Assembly (NCBI GenBank): GCA_963789285.1
Contig: CAWBJZ010000002.1
Coordinates: forward strand, 1-64,000
Reading direction: 5' to 3'
DNA from: Rubrivirga sp963789285
Lineage (GTDB): Bacteria > Bacteroidota > Rhodothermia > Rhodothermales > Rubricoccaceae
Length of the DNA stretch: 64,000 bases
Under the pieces are notes generated by a model that saw nothing but the letters and a program-made list of their open reading frames with translations, was not told the origin of the DNA and made no database searches. Positions within the stretch are counted from its first letter, which is position 1, and each line of letters begins with the position of its first letter. The translations under genes were made by a program, and so were the position numbers. Shown here one piece after another: positions 54,078 to 62,401 of this stretch.

Positions 54078-54445
54078 TTCTCGCCCCGGCCGCGCTCGCG
54101 CAGGACTCGGCGCCCGCCGGCGACGGCGTCCCAGTCAACGCCGTCACCTTCTCCGTCCGCGCCACGGTGCCCACGAGCGCTGCTCCGGTGTCGGAGGAGG
54201 TCGCCGCGCTGTCTAACGACGCTCAGCTAGTCCGGCTCAGCATCTCGCGGACCAACTCCCTCCGAGAGGAGGTGCAGGTGGAGTTCGCGTTCCGAGACAT
54301 GGCCGACTACATGGAGTGGCGGGGGAGCGACCGCGTCGTCGCGCTGCTGGCGCAGTTGGAAGCGGAGGCCCAGGGGTCCGGCATGGCCACGGCACTTCAA
54401 CTCGTTCGGCCCGTGGCGGCCAGCCTGGTCCTGGACGAGGGGTAG
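54047..54445 (+). CDS. small exported protein of unknown function
   Basis: A 132-residue protein with a clear signal peptide (MRALLLAATLVLAPAALAQD). The mature part has VNAVTFSVRATVPTSAAPVSEEV, AQLVRLSISRTNSLREEVQVEFAFRDMADYMEWRGSD in pieces and ALLAQLEAEAQGSGMATALQLVRP, suggesting a small alpha/beta domain. No family recognised. It overlaps the end of the preceding lipoprotein frame by 31 bases and has its own promoter candidate. Confidence 0.72.
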   Translation: MRALLLAATLVLAPAALAQDSAPAGDGVPVNAVTFSVRATVPTSAAPVSEEVAALSNDAQLVRLSISRTNSLREEVQVEFAFRDMADYMEWRGSDRVVALLAQLEAEAQGSGMATALQLVRPVAASLVLDEG

Positions 54446-54551
54446 CGACGGTCGCGAGCCCAGCCGCTACGCGCCTCCTCCGGGCAGGCCCGCGTTCGGC
54501 CTGGTCGTCAATCCGCGATCACCACCGTCGGGCCGGAGTCCGCGGCGCGGC

Positions 54552-54574
54552 CCGCCAGTCGCGCGCCGCTGGCG
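54552..54574. repeat. inverted pair CCGCCAGT/GCTGGCG at the convergent gene ends
   Basis: CCGCCAGT at 54552-54559 and CGCTGGCG ending at 54574 form a short hairpin that touches the stop codon of the DUF4175 gene (54575). It probably serves as a terminator for the convergent genes. Confidence 0.7.
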
Positions 54575-57500
54575 CTAGCTGCCGGAGCGCGCTTGCAGGC
54601 GGTCGAAGTAGCGCTTGATCAAGTCCTGATAGTCCGGCGCGTAGCCGCTCTCCAGCGCCCGAATGAGGTCGCCCCGGATGCGGTCCGCCGGGCGGACCGT
54701 GCGCGGCGGGGCGGCGGCGGGGGGGCGGACGGCGCGGCCCGACTGCGCCTCGCGCTCGGGGCGGCGCCCGCGCTGGTTCACCGACCGCTCGGTCTCCAGC
54801 AGCTTCTCCAGGATCTGCTGCTGGCGGGGCGCCAGCCGGCGGTCGGGGCGGCTGCGGCGCAGCTCCTGGGCGGCCTCGCGCATCTGGTCCTCGACGCGCT
54901 GGAGGTTGCTGCGGTCGGTCGGGTCCAGGCCCGCCCCGGCGCCCTCGCGCGCGTTCTCTAGCTGGCGGCGCAGGCGCTCCTGCTGCTCGGCCATCTGGCG
55001 CATCCGCCGGGCCTGGTCCCCCGACATCCGCTCGCCGGCCGACTCGTTCAGCATCTGCTGGATCCGCTGGTTGAGCTGCTGCTGCTGCCGGCCGATCTGC
55101 TGCAGCTGCTGCGGCGTTCCCTGGCCTTGGCCCTCGCCGTTCCCCTGCTGCTGGGACTGGTCCTGGAGCTGTTCGAGCACGTCCGCCAGCAGGAGCGCGA
55201 GCTCGTTGAGGTGGCTCATCGCCGACCGCTGGTGCCCGGCGGCGGGGCCGGACCGGCGCTCGGAGAGCTGGCTGACCGCGTTGTCCATCTCGCGCCGGCC
55301 CGCCTGGGCGCGGCGGTCGATCTCGGGCCCGAGCTGGGGGACGGTCTTGGCGACGCGGCGCAGGGTGTCCACGACGGTCCGCAAGCCGTCGCGGAGCTCG
55401 GATTGGCGGCGCGCGGCGCCCACGAGCGACGGGTTCTGCGAGGGCGTCCGCGCCGTGACGGTGGCGAGCGACTCCTGGTCGCGCGAGATCGTCAGGACGT
55501 CTTCGAGCGCGCGGCGCAGGGCGGCCTGGTCCACCCGCTGCTGCTGGCCCTGCATCTGCTGGCTCTGCTCGCGCATCCGGCGGGCCATCTGGCGGAGCTG
55601 CTCGGCCATCTCCTCCTGCTGCTCGCCGGCCTCCTGCATCTGGCCCTGCTGCATCTGGTCGGCGTTGTCCTGCATCTGCTGGGGCAGGCCGGTCTCCGAG
55701 TCCAGCTGCTCCTGGAGCTCTTGGACGGCGTCGGTCGGCGCGTTCTGGACGTCCTCCATCTGCTCCCTCAGCTCGTCGGTCTGCTCGGCCATGTCCTCCG
55801 CTTGCTCGGCGGCCTCGCGCTGCTCGTTCGCCAGCTGGTCGCGCTCGGACCGACTGGCGTCGTCGCCGGCCTCTTGGGTCCTCTCCGCCAGGTCCTCCTC
55901 GGTCTCGGCCAGGGCCTCGGCGCGCCGCGCGATCTCCTCCATCTCGACGGCCACCTCCAGCCGCTGCATCAGCTCCATGGCCCGCTCCAGGCGCCGCCGG
56001 AACTCCTCCTCCGACTGCGCCGCCTGCTCGGACTGCTCCAACATCTCGCGCACGTCCAGCTTCTCCATCGCTTGGCGCAGCCGCTCCAGGGCGTCGCGCA
56101 GCTCGGGCGTGTCGAGCTCCTGCATCACCTGCTGCATCTGCTCGAACATCCGCTGGGACTGCTCGTCCGCCAGGTCGGAGTCCTGCATCTGCTGCTGCAG
56201 CTGGCGCATCTGCTCCTGCAGCGACTGGGCCTGCTGTCGCATGGCCTCCTGCTCGCGCAGCAGCTCCTCGACCTGGCGCTGGTCCTCCCAGTCGGGGTCG
56301 AGGTTCTGGCGCAGGTCCTGGCGCAGGCGCTCGAAGCGGTCCTGAGACTCCCGCGCCTGCTCGTCCATCCGCTCCAGCGTCTCCGTCGTCGAGTCGCGGC
56401 GCGCGTCGAGGTCGTCCAACCGGTCGGTGAACGAGGGGTAGCGGAGCGTGAAGAGGGGCGTCCGCGCCGACTTCGCGCCTCGGCCGTCGTTGTCGGAGAC
56501 GGTCCCGTACAACTCGACCACGTCGCCGGGACGCGCGCCCGGAACCCGCCAGTCAAGCGCGACCTCCTGGTCGAGGGGCCGCGTGCGGACGCCCAGGCCC
56601 AGCCGGCGCGGACGGCCCGTCGTCCCTCCGCGCGTGACGCGGTAGACCACGCTGCCGCCCCGGAACCCGAAGTCGTCGGTGACGCGGAAGACGAGGCGTT
56701 TGGAGGCGTCGGAGAGGTTGCCATCGGCGCCCTCGACGAGCGCGATCTGGGGCGGGCCGTCGCTCAGCGTGCCGAGCGTATACCGCGCCGGGTCGGCGTT
56801 CTCCAGCGCGCCCGACCTCAAGCGGACGGTGTACGTGCCGGCGCCGCGCAGCCGGAACGCCCCGCGCGCCGCCTGCGACCCCACGCGCAGCCCGACGCGC
56901 TGGCGGCGTCCGTCCTCCCACTCGACGTCGAGCCAGGCGCGGTCGGGCGTCGGCCCGCCGTGGTCCACCTGGACCGTCACCGTCGAGCCTGCCAGCCCGG
57001 TCGCGTCACCGACGCCCTCGGGTAGCAGCCGGCTCGGGCGACCGCTGTAGCCCGGAGGCGTGACCCTAAGGCGGACGCCGCGCACCAGGGGCCGGTCCAC
57101 GGTCGCGATTCGGTACCACGGCGTGCGGACGCCGTCGGCGATCACGCGGTAGCGCAGGTCGGCGCGGACGGCCTCGATGGTGTGGGCGAAGGCGCCCTGG
57201 TCGTCGGCCTGCATCGTGACGGTCTCGGTCGCGCGCTCGTCGGCGCGGCCGTACTCCAACGTCGCCGTGACCGGGAGCTGCGTCCCACGGGCGGAGACGG
57301 CGAGGGCGAGGTCGGCGCCCCGGGTGACCTCGGCGTCGCCGGGCTCGACCGCCAGCGCGAAGGGGGCTGGCGGCGCGAAGTAGACGCCGGGCGCCATCAG
57401 CCGCGTCGCCGCCGACGACATCGTGCTCGGCCACACGCCGAACGCCACCGCCAGCAGCGCCGCCGGCACGAACGCCCACCGCGCCACGTCGCGGACGGGC

Positions 57501-57949
57501 TGCCACGCCCGGACGCGCTCGAACGGGACGTCGGCCATCTCGCGCCCTAGGGCGTCGAGCGCCGCCGACTGCAGCTTGCTCTCGCCGATGGCGTTCCCGT
57601 CGGCCAGGTCCAGGAACGTCGCCAGCCGGTCGCCGACGCCGGGGAAGTCCTGGCCCGTCCGCCGGACGACCGAGTCCTCGTCCAGCCCCGGCAGCACGCC
57701 CAGCCACCGCAGCACGGGCCCGCCCACGCCAACCGCCAGCAGCACGACCAGGAGCCCGGCTATGGTCCAGAACAGCGCCGTGCGGAGCTCGACGCCCAGC
57801 CAGACGCCGGCCTCCAGCGCGACCGCCAGCGCGGCGGCGGCGCCGACGACGCCCAGCGTCACGAGTGCGCCCCGGGTCACGGCCGCGCCCGTCAGCCGCC
57901 GGCGAACGGCGCGCAGGCGGCGGCGGAGCGGGGCGGCGGGCGAGGACAA
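54575..57949 (-). CDS. large DUF4175 family membrane protein
   Basis: A protein of about 1124 residues: two N-terminal TM helices (GALVTLGVVGAAAALAVALE, TALFWTIAGLLVVLLAVGV), a third near 135-155 (WAFVPAALLAVAFGVW), an Ig-like periplasmic region (LAVSARGTQLPVTATLEYG, RVTPPGYSGRPSRL, LVFRVTDDFGFRGGSVVY), then over 500 residues of Gln/Glu-rich coiled coil (MRQLQQQMQDSDLADEQSQ, EQQEEMAEQLRQMARRM). This is DUF4175, common in Bacteroidota and Alphaproteobacteria, probably a moxR-linked stress or envelope protein. The start is uncertain: I chose TTG 57949; GTG 58027 lies at the edge of the tandem repeat. No moxR gene is in view. Confidence 0.85.
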   Translation of the reverse strand: MSSPAAPLRRRLRAVRRRLTGAAVTRGALVTLGVVGAAAALAVALEAGVWLGVELRTALFWTIAGLLVVLLAVGVGGPVLRWLGVLPGLDEDSVVRRTGQDFPGVGDRLATFLDLADGNAIGESKLQSAALDALGREMADVPFERVRAWQPVRDVARWAFVPAALLAVAFGVWPSTMSSAATRLMAPGVYFAPPAPFALAVEPGDAEVTRGADLALAVSARGTQLPVTATLEYGRADERATETVTMQADDQGAFAHTIEAVRADLRYRVIADGVRTPWYRIATVDRPLVRGVRLRVTPPGYSGRPSRLLPEGVGDATGLAGSTVTVQVDHGGPTPDRAWLDVEWEDGRRQRVGLRVGSQAARGAFRLRGAGTYTVRLRSGALENADPARYTLGTLSDGPPQIALVEGADGNLSDASKRLVFRVTDDFGFRGGSVVYRVTRGGTTGRPRRLGLGVRTRPLDQEVALDWRVPGARPGDVVELYGTVSDNDGRGAKSARTPLFTLRYPSFTDRLDDLDARRDSTTETLERMDEQARESQDRFERLRQDLRQNLDPDWEDQRQVEELLREQEAMRQQAQSLQEQMRQLQQQMQDSDLADEQSQRMFEQMQQVMQELDTPELRDALERLRQAMEKLDVREMLEQSEQAAQSEEEFRRRLERAMELMQRLEVAVEMEEIARRAEALAETEEDLAERTQEAGDDASRSERDQLANEQREAAEQAEDMAEQTDELREQMEDVQNAPTDAVQELQEQLDSETGLPQQMQDNADQMQQGQMQEAGEQQEEMAEQLRQMARRMREQSQQMQGQQQRVDQAALRRALEDVLTISRDQESLATVTARTPSQNPSLVGAARRQSELRDGLRTVVDTLRRVAKTVPQLGPEIDRRAQAGRREMDNAVSQLSERRSGPAAGHQRSAMSHLNELALLLADVLEQLQDQSQQQGNGEGQGQGTPQQLQQIGRQQQQLNQRIQQMLNESAGERMSGDQARRMRQMAEQQERLRRQLENAREGAGAGLDPTDRSNLQRVEDQMREAAQELRRSRPDRRLAPRQQQILEKLLETERSVNQRGRRPEREAQSGRAVRPPAAAPPRTVRPADRIRGDLIRALESGYAPDYQDLIKRYFDRLQARSGS

Positions 57950-58030
57950 CGGCGGGGCGGAGGGGGACCGGAAGCTACCGGGCGCCGGTTGCCAACGAAC
58001 GCCCGGATTCCGGATTGCCTTCGGCACGGA

Positions 58031-58159
58031 CCGGAGCCCCAACCAGCCTCGCGACCGGAGCCCCAACCAGCCTCGCGACCGGAGCCCCAACCAGCCTCGC
58101 GACCGGAGCCCCAACCAGCCTCGCGACCGGAGCCCCAACCAGCCTCGCGACCGGAGCCT
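58031..58159. repeat. 24-bp tandem repeat, five full copies plus a partial
   Basis: The unit reads CCGGAGCCCCAACCAG followed by CCTCGCGA. Copies start at 58031, 58055, 58079, 58103 and 58127, and a partial copy ends at 58159. The copies are identical, and the length (a multiple of three) keeps frames open on both strands. It lies in the divergent region between DUF4175 and glgA. Confidence 0.95.
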
Positions 58160-58174
58160 CTGACAACCGCGAGC

Positions 58175-58203
58175 CGGTACGGAAGCCACGCTGTGGCGTC
58201 TTG
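58175..58203. repeat. degenerate REP-like hairpin
   Basis: GTACGGAAGCCAC, a GCT loop and GTGGCGTCTTG, with one mismatch, related to the element at 38092. Confidence 0.5.
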
Positions 58204-58255
58204 CTCGCTGCGGAGGATCACCGGCGCCAGGCCGAAGCGCCCCGCACCAGCGGCG

Positions 58256-58280
58256 GACGCCGTGCACGGCGTCTCTACGA
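58256..58280. repeat. REP-like palindrome GACGCCGTGCACGGCGTC with TCTACGA flank
   Basis: A perfect 18-bp palindrome at 58256-58273. On the minus strand it begins CGTAGAGACGCC, matching the CGTAGGGACGCC start of the 38092 and 62295 elements. Confidence 0.7.
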
Positions 58281-58291
58281 ACGCCTCGTCC

Positions 58292-58316
58292 CACTGGCGG
58301 AGGCCGTCCGCCAGCG
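58292..58316. repeat. inverted pair ACTGGCGG/CCGCCAGC
   Basis: ACTGGCGG at 58293-58300 and CCGCCAGC at 58308-58315, 7 bases apart, lie between two REP-like palindromes. Confidence 0.75.
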
Positions 58317-58344
58317 CGGGGCTACGTGACTCGGCTGGGTTGGC

Positions 58345-58370
58345 GGACACAATGAATTGTGTCCCTACGG
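58345..58370. repeat. 20-bp near-palindrome GGACACAATGAATTGTGTCC
   Basis: Nine-base arms around a GA centre (58345-58364), followed by CTACGG, 50 bases before the glgA ATG. It is AT-rich for this genome. It shares the (G)TCC-CTACGG edge of the REP-like family but could also be an operator for glgA. Confidence 0.65.
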
Positions 58371-58413
58371 GTGCCGCGTCGGTGCATCTTCCCGCGCCCC
58401 ACCCGTCGCTGCC

Positions 58414-59862
58414 ATGCCCGTCCTCCACATCGCCGCCGAGTGCGCCCCGTTCGCCAAGGTCGGCGGGCTGGCCGATGTCGTCGGCGCGTTGCCCCAGGCC
58501 CTCGACGTGCCGTCGGCCGTCGTGATGCCGTTCTACGGCGGTCCGGGCGGGCGGCTGGCGGAGCGCGCGGGCGAGGCCGAGCGCGTGCACGCCGGCATGG
58601 TCTGGCTGGACGGGTGGTTTCCGTTCGAGGTCTGGCGGTCTGAGGCCATCGCGCCGGACGTGCCGCTGTACCTCGTCCACGAGCCGACGCACTTCGGCGA
58701 CGACGGCGTCTACTTCCGCGCCGCCGACGGGGCGTGGCCGGAGAGGGGGGAGGTGCGCTACCTCGCCTTCCAGCTCATGGTGCTCGACTGGTTGCGCTCG
58801 GAGAGCACACCGCTCGACGGAGCCGACGGACTCCACTTGCACGACCACCACACCGGGCTCATCCCCGTCCTGCTGCGGCACGACCCGGCGAACGCCGCGA
58901 TCCGCGACCTCCCGACCGTGCTCACGGTCCACAGCGCCGACCACCACGGCGAGATCGACTGGGCGTGGTGGGACCGGCTGGGCGTCTCGGTCCCGGACCG
59001 CCAGTCACTCGACCACTTGGGCGTCGTCAACAGCCTAAAGGCCGGCGTCGGATTCTCAGACGCCGTCACGACCGTCAGCCCCAGCTACGCGCGCGAGCTG
59101 GTCGCCAGTCCCGAGCCGTCGCACGGGCTGGACTACGCGTTCCAAGACGCGGGCGAGCGCCTGTCCGGCATCGTCAACGGCATCGACGCCCAGGCCTGGG
59201 ACCCCGCGACCGACCCCCACGTCCCGGCTCCCTTCTCGGCCGACGACCTGGGCGGCAAAGCCGAGACCAAGCGCACTGTGTGCGAGCAACTCGGCCTCGA
59301 CCCCGCCCGCCCACTGGTGGCGTTCGTCGGCCGGCTCACCCCGGAGAAAGGCGCCGAGATCCTGGCGCCCGGACTGGCCGACGTCGTCCGCCAGTCGGAC
59401 GCCGCCGTCGCCGTGCTGGGCTCGGGCTACGCCGAGCACGAGGCCGCGATGCAGGCCGCCGCCGACGACGCGGGCGACCGGATGTCGCTCACGCTGGCCT
59501 TCGACGAGGCGCTGGCGCACCGGCTCTACGCCGCCGCCGACTTCTTTGTCATGCCGTCGAAACAAGAGCCGTGCGGGCTGGGCCAGTTGTACGCCATGCG
59601 CTACGGTGCCATTCCCATCGTCCACGCCGTCGGCGGGTTGCGGGACACCGTTGAGGCGTGGGACGGCACGCGGGGAAACGGCGTCCGCTTCGACGCCTAC
59701 ACCGCCGCCGCCTTCGCCCAGGCCACGCTCGCCGCGCTGGCGCTGCCTACGGACGAGGTCGAGAGGATGCGGCAGAGCGGGATGCGGCGGGACTCGTCGT
59801 GGGCGTCGTCGGCCCAGGAGTACGAGCGGTTGTACCGCGCGACCGGCCTGGTCTCGGCGTAG
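58414..59862 (+). CDS. glgA: glycogen synthase
   Basis: A 482-residue GT5 enzyme from ATG 58414 (MPVLHIAAECAPFAKVGGLADVVGA in pieces; KVGGLADVVG is the ADP-glucose site). Further blocks: GLHLHDHHTGLIPVLL, LTVHSADHHGEIDW, VTTVSPSYAREL, GIVNGIDAQAWDP, LVAFVGRLTPEKGAEIL, FFVMPSKQEPCGLGQLYAMRYGAIPIV (EPCGL catalytic Glu) and VGGLRDTVEAW. It elongates glycogen from ADP-glucose. The glgC gene follows after 27 bases. The longer frame upstream of the ATG is repeat-derived and was not used. Confidence 0.96.
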   Translation: MPVLHIAAECAPFAKVGGLADVVGALPQALDVPSAVVMPFYGGPGGRLAERAGEAERVHAGMVWLDGWFPFEVWRSEAIAPDVPLYLVHEPTHFGDDGVYFRAADGAWPERGEVRYLAFQLMVLDWLRSESTPLDGADGLHLHDHHTGLIPVLLRHDPANAAIRDLPTVLTVHSADHHGEIDWAWWDRLGVSVPDRQSLDHLGVVNSLKAGVGFSDAVTTVSPSYARELVASPEPSHGLDYAFQDAGERLSGIVNGIDAQAWDPATDPHVPAPFSADDLGGKAETKRTVCEQLGLDPARPLVAFVGRLTPEKGAEILAPGLADVVRQSDAAVAVLGSGYAEHEAAMQAAADDAGDRMSLTLAFDEALAHRLYAAADFFVMPSKQEPCGLGQLYAMRYGAIPIVHAVGGLRDTVEAWDGTRGNGVRFDAYTAAAFAQATLAALALPTDEVERMRQSGMRRDSSWASSAQEYERLYRATGLVSA

Positions 59863-59889
59863 TCTCCGGCTCCCCCTCCGACCGACCCC

Positions 59890-61158
59890 ATGCGCGACAC
59901 GTTGGCCGTCATCCTGGGCGGCGGCGCCGGCACCCGGCTCCACCCCCTCACGGCGCACCGCTCCAAGCCCGCCGTGCCCTTGGCCGGGAAGTACCGGCTG
60001 ATCGACATCCCGATCTCGAACTGCATCAATTCGGAGCTGATGCGGATGTTCGTCGTCACGCAGTACAACTCGGCCAGCTTGAACCGCCACGTCGCGCGGA
60101 CCTACCGGTTCGACCGGTTCGGCCACGGCTTCGTCACGATCCTCGCCGCCGAGCAGACCCCGGGCGACGACCGGTGGTTTCAGGGCACCGCCGACGCCGT
60201 CCGCCAGTGCCTCAAGCACATCGACCCGTACCCGCACCGCCGCGTGCTCGTGCTCTCGGGCGACCAGCTCTACCGGATGGACTTCAACACGTTCGAGCAG
60301 CACCACCGCTCGGCCTGGGCCGATCTCACCGTCGCCACGATCCCGGTGACCGCCGAGGACGCCTCGGCGTTCGGCATCCTGAAGACCGACGCCGATGGCG
60401 TCATCACGGAGTTCCACGAGAAGCCGGCGCGCGACGAGCTGGACGGTCTGGAGAGCCCGGTCTCGGCCCAGATGGAGGCCCAGGGCCGGGTCTACCTCGC
60501 CTCGATGGGCATCTACATGTTCGAGCGCGACGTGCTGCGCGAGGTGCTCTTGTCGGACCCCGACGAGAAGGACTTCGGCAAGGAGATCATCCCCGCCGCC
60601 ATCGCCCGCCGCCGCGTCGTGAGCTACCCCTTCGACGCCTACTGGTCGGACATCGGGACCGTGCGGTCGTTCTACGACGCGAACATCGCGCTGAGCCAGC
60701 CCGCCCCCGAGTTCGACCTCTACGACGAGGACTCGCCGATCTACACCAACACGCGGATGCTGCCGCCGGCCAAGGTCCAGAACGCCCAGATCACGAACTC
60801 GATGATCGGCGAGGGCTCGGTCGTGATCGGGGCGACGGTCGAGGACTCCGTCGTCGGCATCCGCTCGTTCCTGTCCGGCGGCTCGGTCCTGCGCCGCACC
60901 GTCATGCTGGGCGCGGACTACCTGCCGTGGCGCGACCCGACGCGGCGGCCCGGGCTCAACCCCCCGCTGGCGCCGGGCGTGGGCGCGAACAGCGTCGTCG
61001 AGGGCGCCATCATCGACAAGAACGTCCAGGTCGGCGCCGACTGCCGGATCACCAACGCCCAAGGCGTCGAGGAGGGCGAGGGCGAGGGCTGGTTCATCCG
61101 CGACGGCGTGGTGGTGCTGCCCAAGAACGCCGTCCTGCCGGACGGCACGGTGATCTAG
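59890..61158 (+). CDS. glgC: glucose-1-phosphate adenylyltransferase
   Basis: A 422-residue nucleotidyltransferase. Motifs: VILGGGAGTRLHPLTAHRSKPAV (GGGxGxRL), YRLIDIPISNCINSELMRMF, GTADAVRQCLKHID, VLSGDQLYRMDFNTFEQHH, GVITEFHEKPARDELD, a left-handed beta-helix C-terminus (NAQITNSMIGEGSVVIGATVEDSVVGIRS). It supplies ADP-glucose to GlgA. Allosteric control by sugar phosphates is usual for the family. The next gene starts 9 bases after the stop. Confidence 0.97.
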   Translation: MRDTLAVILGGGAGTRLHPLTAHRSKPAVPLAGKYRLIDIPISNCINSELMRMFVVTQYNSASLNRHVARTYRFDRFGHGFVTILAAEQTPGDDRWFQGTADAVRQCLKHIDPYPHRRVLVLSGDQLYRMDFNTFEQHHRSAWADLTVATIPVTAEDASAFGILKTDADGVITEFHEKPARDELDGLESPVSAQMEAQGRVYLASMGIYMFERDVLREVLLSDPDEKDFGKEIIPAAIARRRVVSYPFDAYWSDIGTVRSFYDANIALSQPAPEFDLYDEDSPIYTNTRMLPPAKVQNAQITNSMIGEGSVVIGATVEDSVVGIRSFLSGGSVLRRTVMLGADYLPWRDPTRRPGLNPPLAPGVGANSVVEGAIIDKNVQVGADCRITNAQGVEEGEGEGWFIRDGVVVLPKNAVLPDGTVI

Positions 61159-61167
61159 CGCTCGCTG

Positions 61168-61954
61168 ATGCCGCGCTTGTCCCTCGCCCTCGTCACGCTG
61201 GCTGCGCTCGCCGCCAGTCGGCTGCGGGGGGGCACGCCCCGGCGAGCCGGCAGCTTCGGGTGACGGGCTGGTGGACTGCACGGGCACCGGCGGCCCGTCC
61301 GTGGTCGTCGAGGTGCGCGGGCCGGACGGCGAGCCGGCGGCGTTCGGCGCGACCCTCGTGATCCGAGACGGGGCCTTCGCGGACACGAGCGACGCTGCTA
61401 GCGCGTGGAGCGAGCTGTACCTGGGCGCCGGCGAGCGCCGCCCGGGCACCTACGACGTCCGGATCACCAAGCCGGGGTACCGCCCCGCCCGGCTCCGCGG
61501 CGTCCGAGCGCGCCCGACGGGCGACCCCCGCTGCGACTACTCCGAGCCCCGGGGCGCCCAGCGCCGCGTCCAGCTGCGCCTGCGCTCCGACGCGCCGCCC
61601 GTCCGCTCCGTCGTCGTCGTCCCGGGCTCGCTCGGGTTCGGCTTGCCCTACCTGGAGGAGCCGCTACGGGCCATCGTGGACGCGGACCGGGACGTTTCTC
61701 AGGATGTCCGGTGGTCGTCGAGCGACACCACCGTCGCGACGGTCTCCGCCACGGGAGTCCTGAGGTCCGAGTGCCGAGCGACGTCCGGCGAGGCGACGAT
61801 CACGGCGGAGTCGGTCGCGGACCCCCGCGTCCGCGCGACCGTCGAGGTGTCGGTGGCCCCGTTGCGCTCCCAAGACGACCTGCGCGGCGTCGGCCCGCCC
61901 GAGGTCGCGGACCGAGCGCGCGAGTGCCTGCGCCAGCTCGGCGGAGGGCGCTAG
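61168..61954 (+). pseudogene. lipoprotein with Ig-like (BIG2-like) domain, frameshifted in the lipobox
   Basis: The signal part (PRLSLALVTLAALAAS, ATG 61168) and the mature part are in different frames; removing one base near 61215-61222 joins them and restores a lipobox ending ...GCGG. The mature protein has an Ig/CNA-B-like block (VVVEVRGPDGEPAAFGATLV, YDVRITKPGYRPARL) and a BIG2-like block (VRWSSSDTTVATVSATGVL, GEATITAESVADPRVRATVEVSV). The break lies next to an octamer copy (61211-61218). It overlaps the convergent monooxygenase gene by four bases. Function unknown. Confidence 0.7.
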
Positions 61955-62241
61955 GCGCCCACTCGGCTCTGGCTGCGCGCGACGGGCGCCGCCGCGAACA
62001 TCGGCTTCGTCTCGGCCCACGTCGTCCGGAACAGCTCCGACTGGCGGTAGGCGTCCAAGGCGTCGGCGGAGTCCCACCGGCTGAAGGTGGTGAGCACGTT
62101 GGGGTACCGGGCGTCCTGCCACAGCTCGAGGTGCTGGCACCCCGGCGCCGCGGCGATCTTCGGGTGGGCCGTTTCGAACAGGTCGAGGAACGCCGCCAGC
62201 CGGTCGGGCGCGAACGTCATGCGGACGGTGCGGAGGAGCAT
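61951..62241 (-). CDS. antibiotic biosynthesis monooxygenase (ABM) fold protein
   Basis: A 96-residue protein from ATG 62241. It fits the dimeric alpha/beta-barrel ABM fold: LRTVRMTFAPDRLAAFLDLFE, IAAAPGCQHLELWQDARYPNVLTTFSRWDSADALDAY in pieces (GCxxLELWQD and FSRWDS are typical), FRTTWAETKPMFA. Members are quinol monooxygenases, haem-degrading enzymes or simple stress proteins; no haem ligand is evident, so the activity is open. Confidence 0.85.
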   Translation of the reverse strand: MLLRTVRMTFAPDRLAAFLDLFETAHPKIAAAPGCQHLELWQDARYPNVLTTFSRWDSADALDAYRQSELFRTTWAETKPMFAAAPVARSQSRVGA

Positions 62242-62294
62242 CTCTTTTGGGTGGGGGAGGGCGCGGCGCTGATGTCTCGACCGGCCGCGGTTCT

Positions 62295-62391
62295 CGTAGG
62301 GACGCCGCGCCGAGCGGCCGGCTCCCGGCGGTGGGGCTGAGCAGGCCGGCGGCTGAGGTGTGGTAGGGGTGCCGACCTGCGGCGTCTCTGA
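62295..62391. repeat. long imperfect REP-like element
   Basis: CGTAGGGACGCCGC at 62295-62308 and GCGGCGTCTCTG ending near 62391 form complementary ends (9 of 10 pairs) of a 97-base GC-rich element between the ABM gene and moeA. Confidence 0.5.
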
Positions 62392-62401
62392 GTGTTGCGA
62401 G

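Noticed and set aside
58031..58159. CRISPR array
   Set aside because: The 24-bp units are directly adjacent with no unique spacers, and there are no cas genes.
57950..58294. N-terminal extension of the DUF4175 protein containing LRSRGWLG repeats
   Set aside because: The repeats are the translation of the 24-bp tandem array upstream of the TM region; the family starts near the TM helices.
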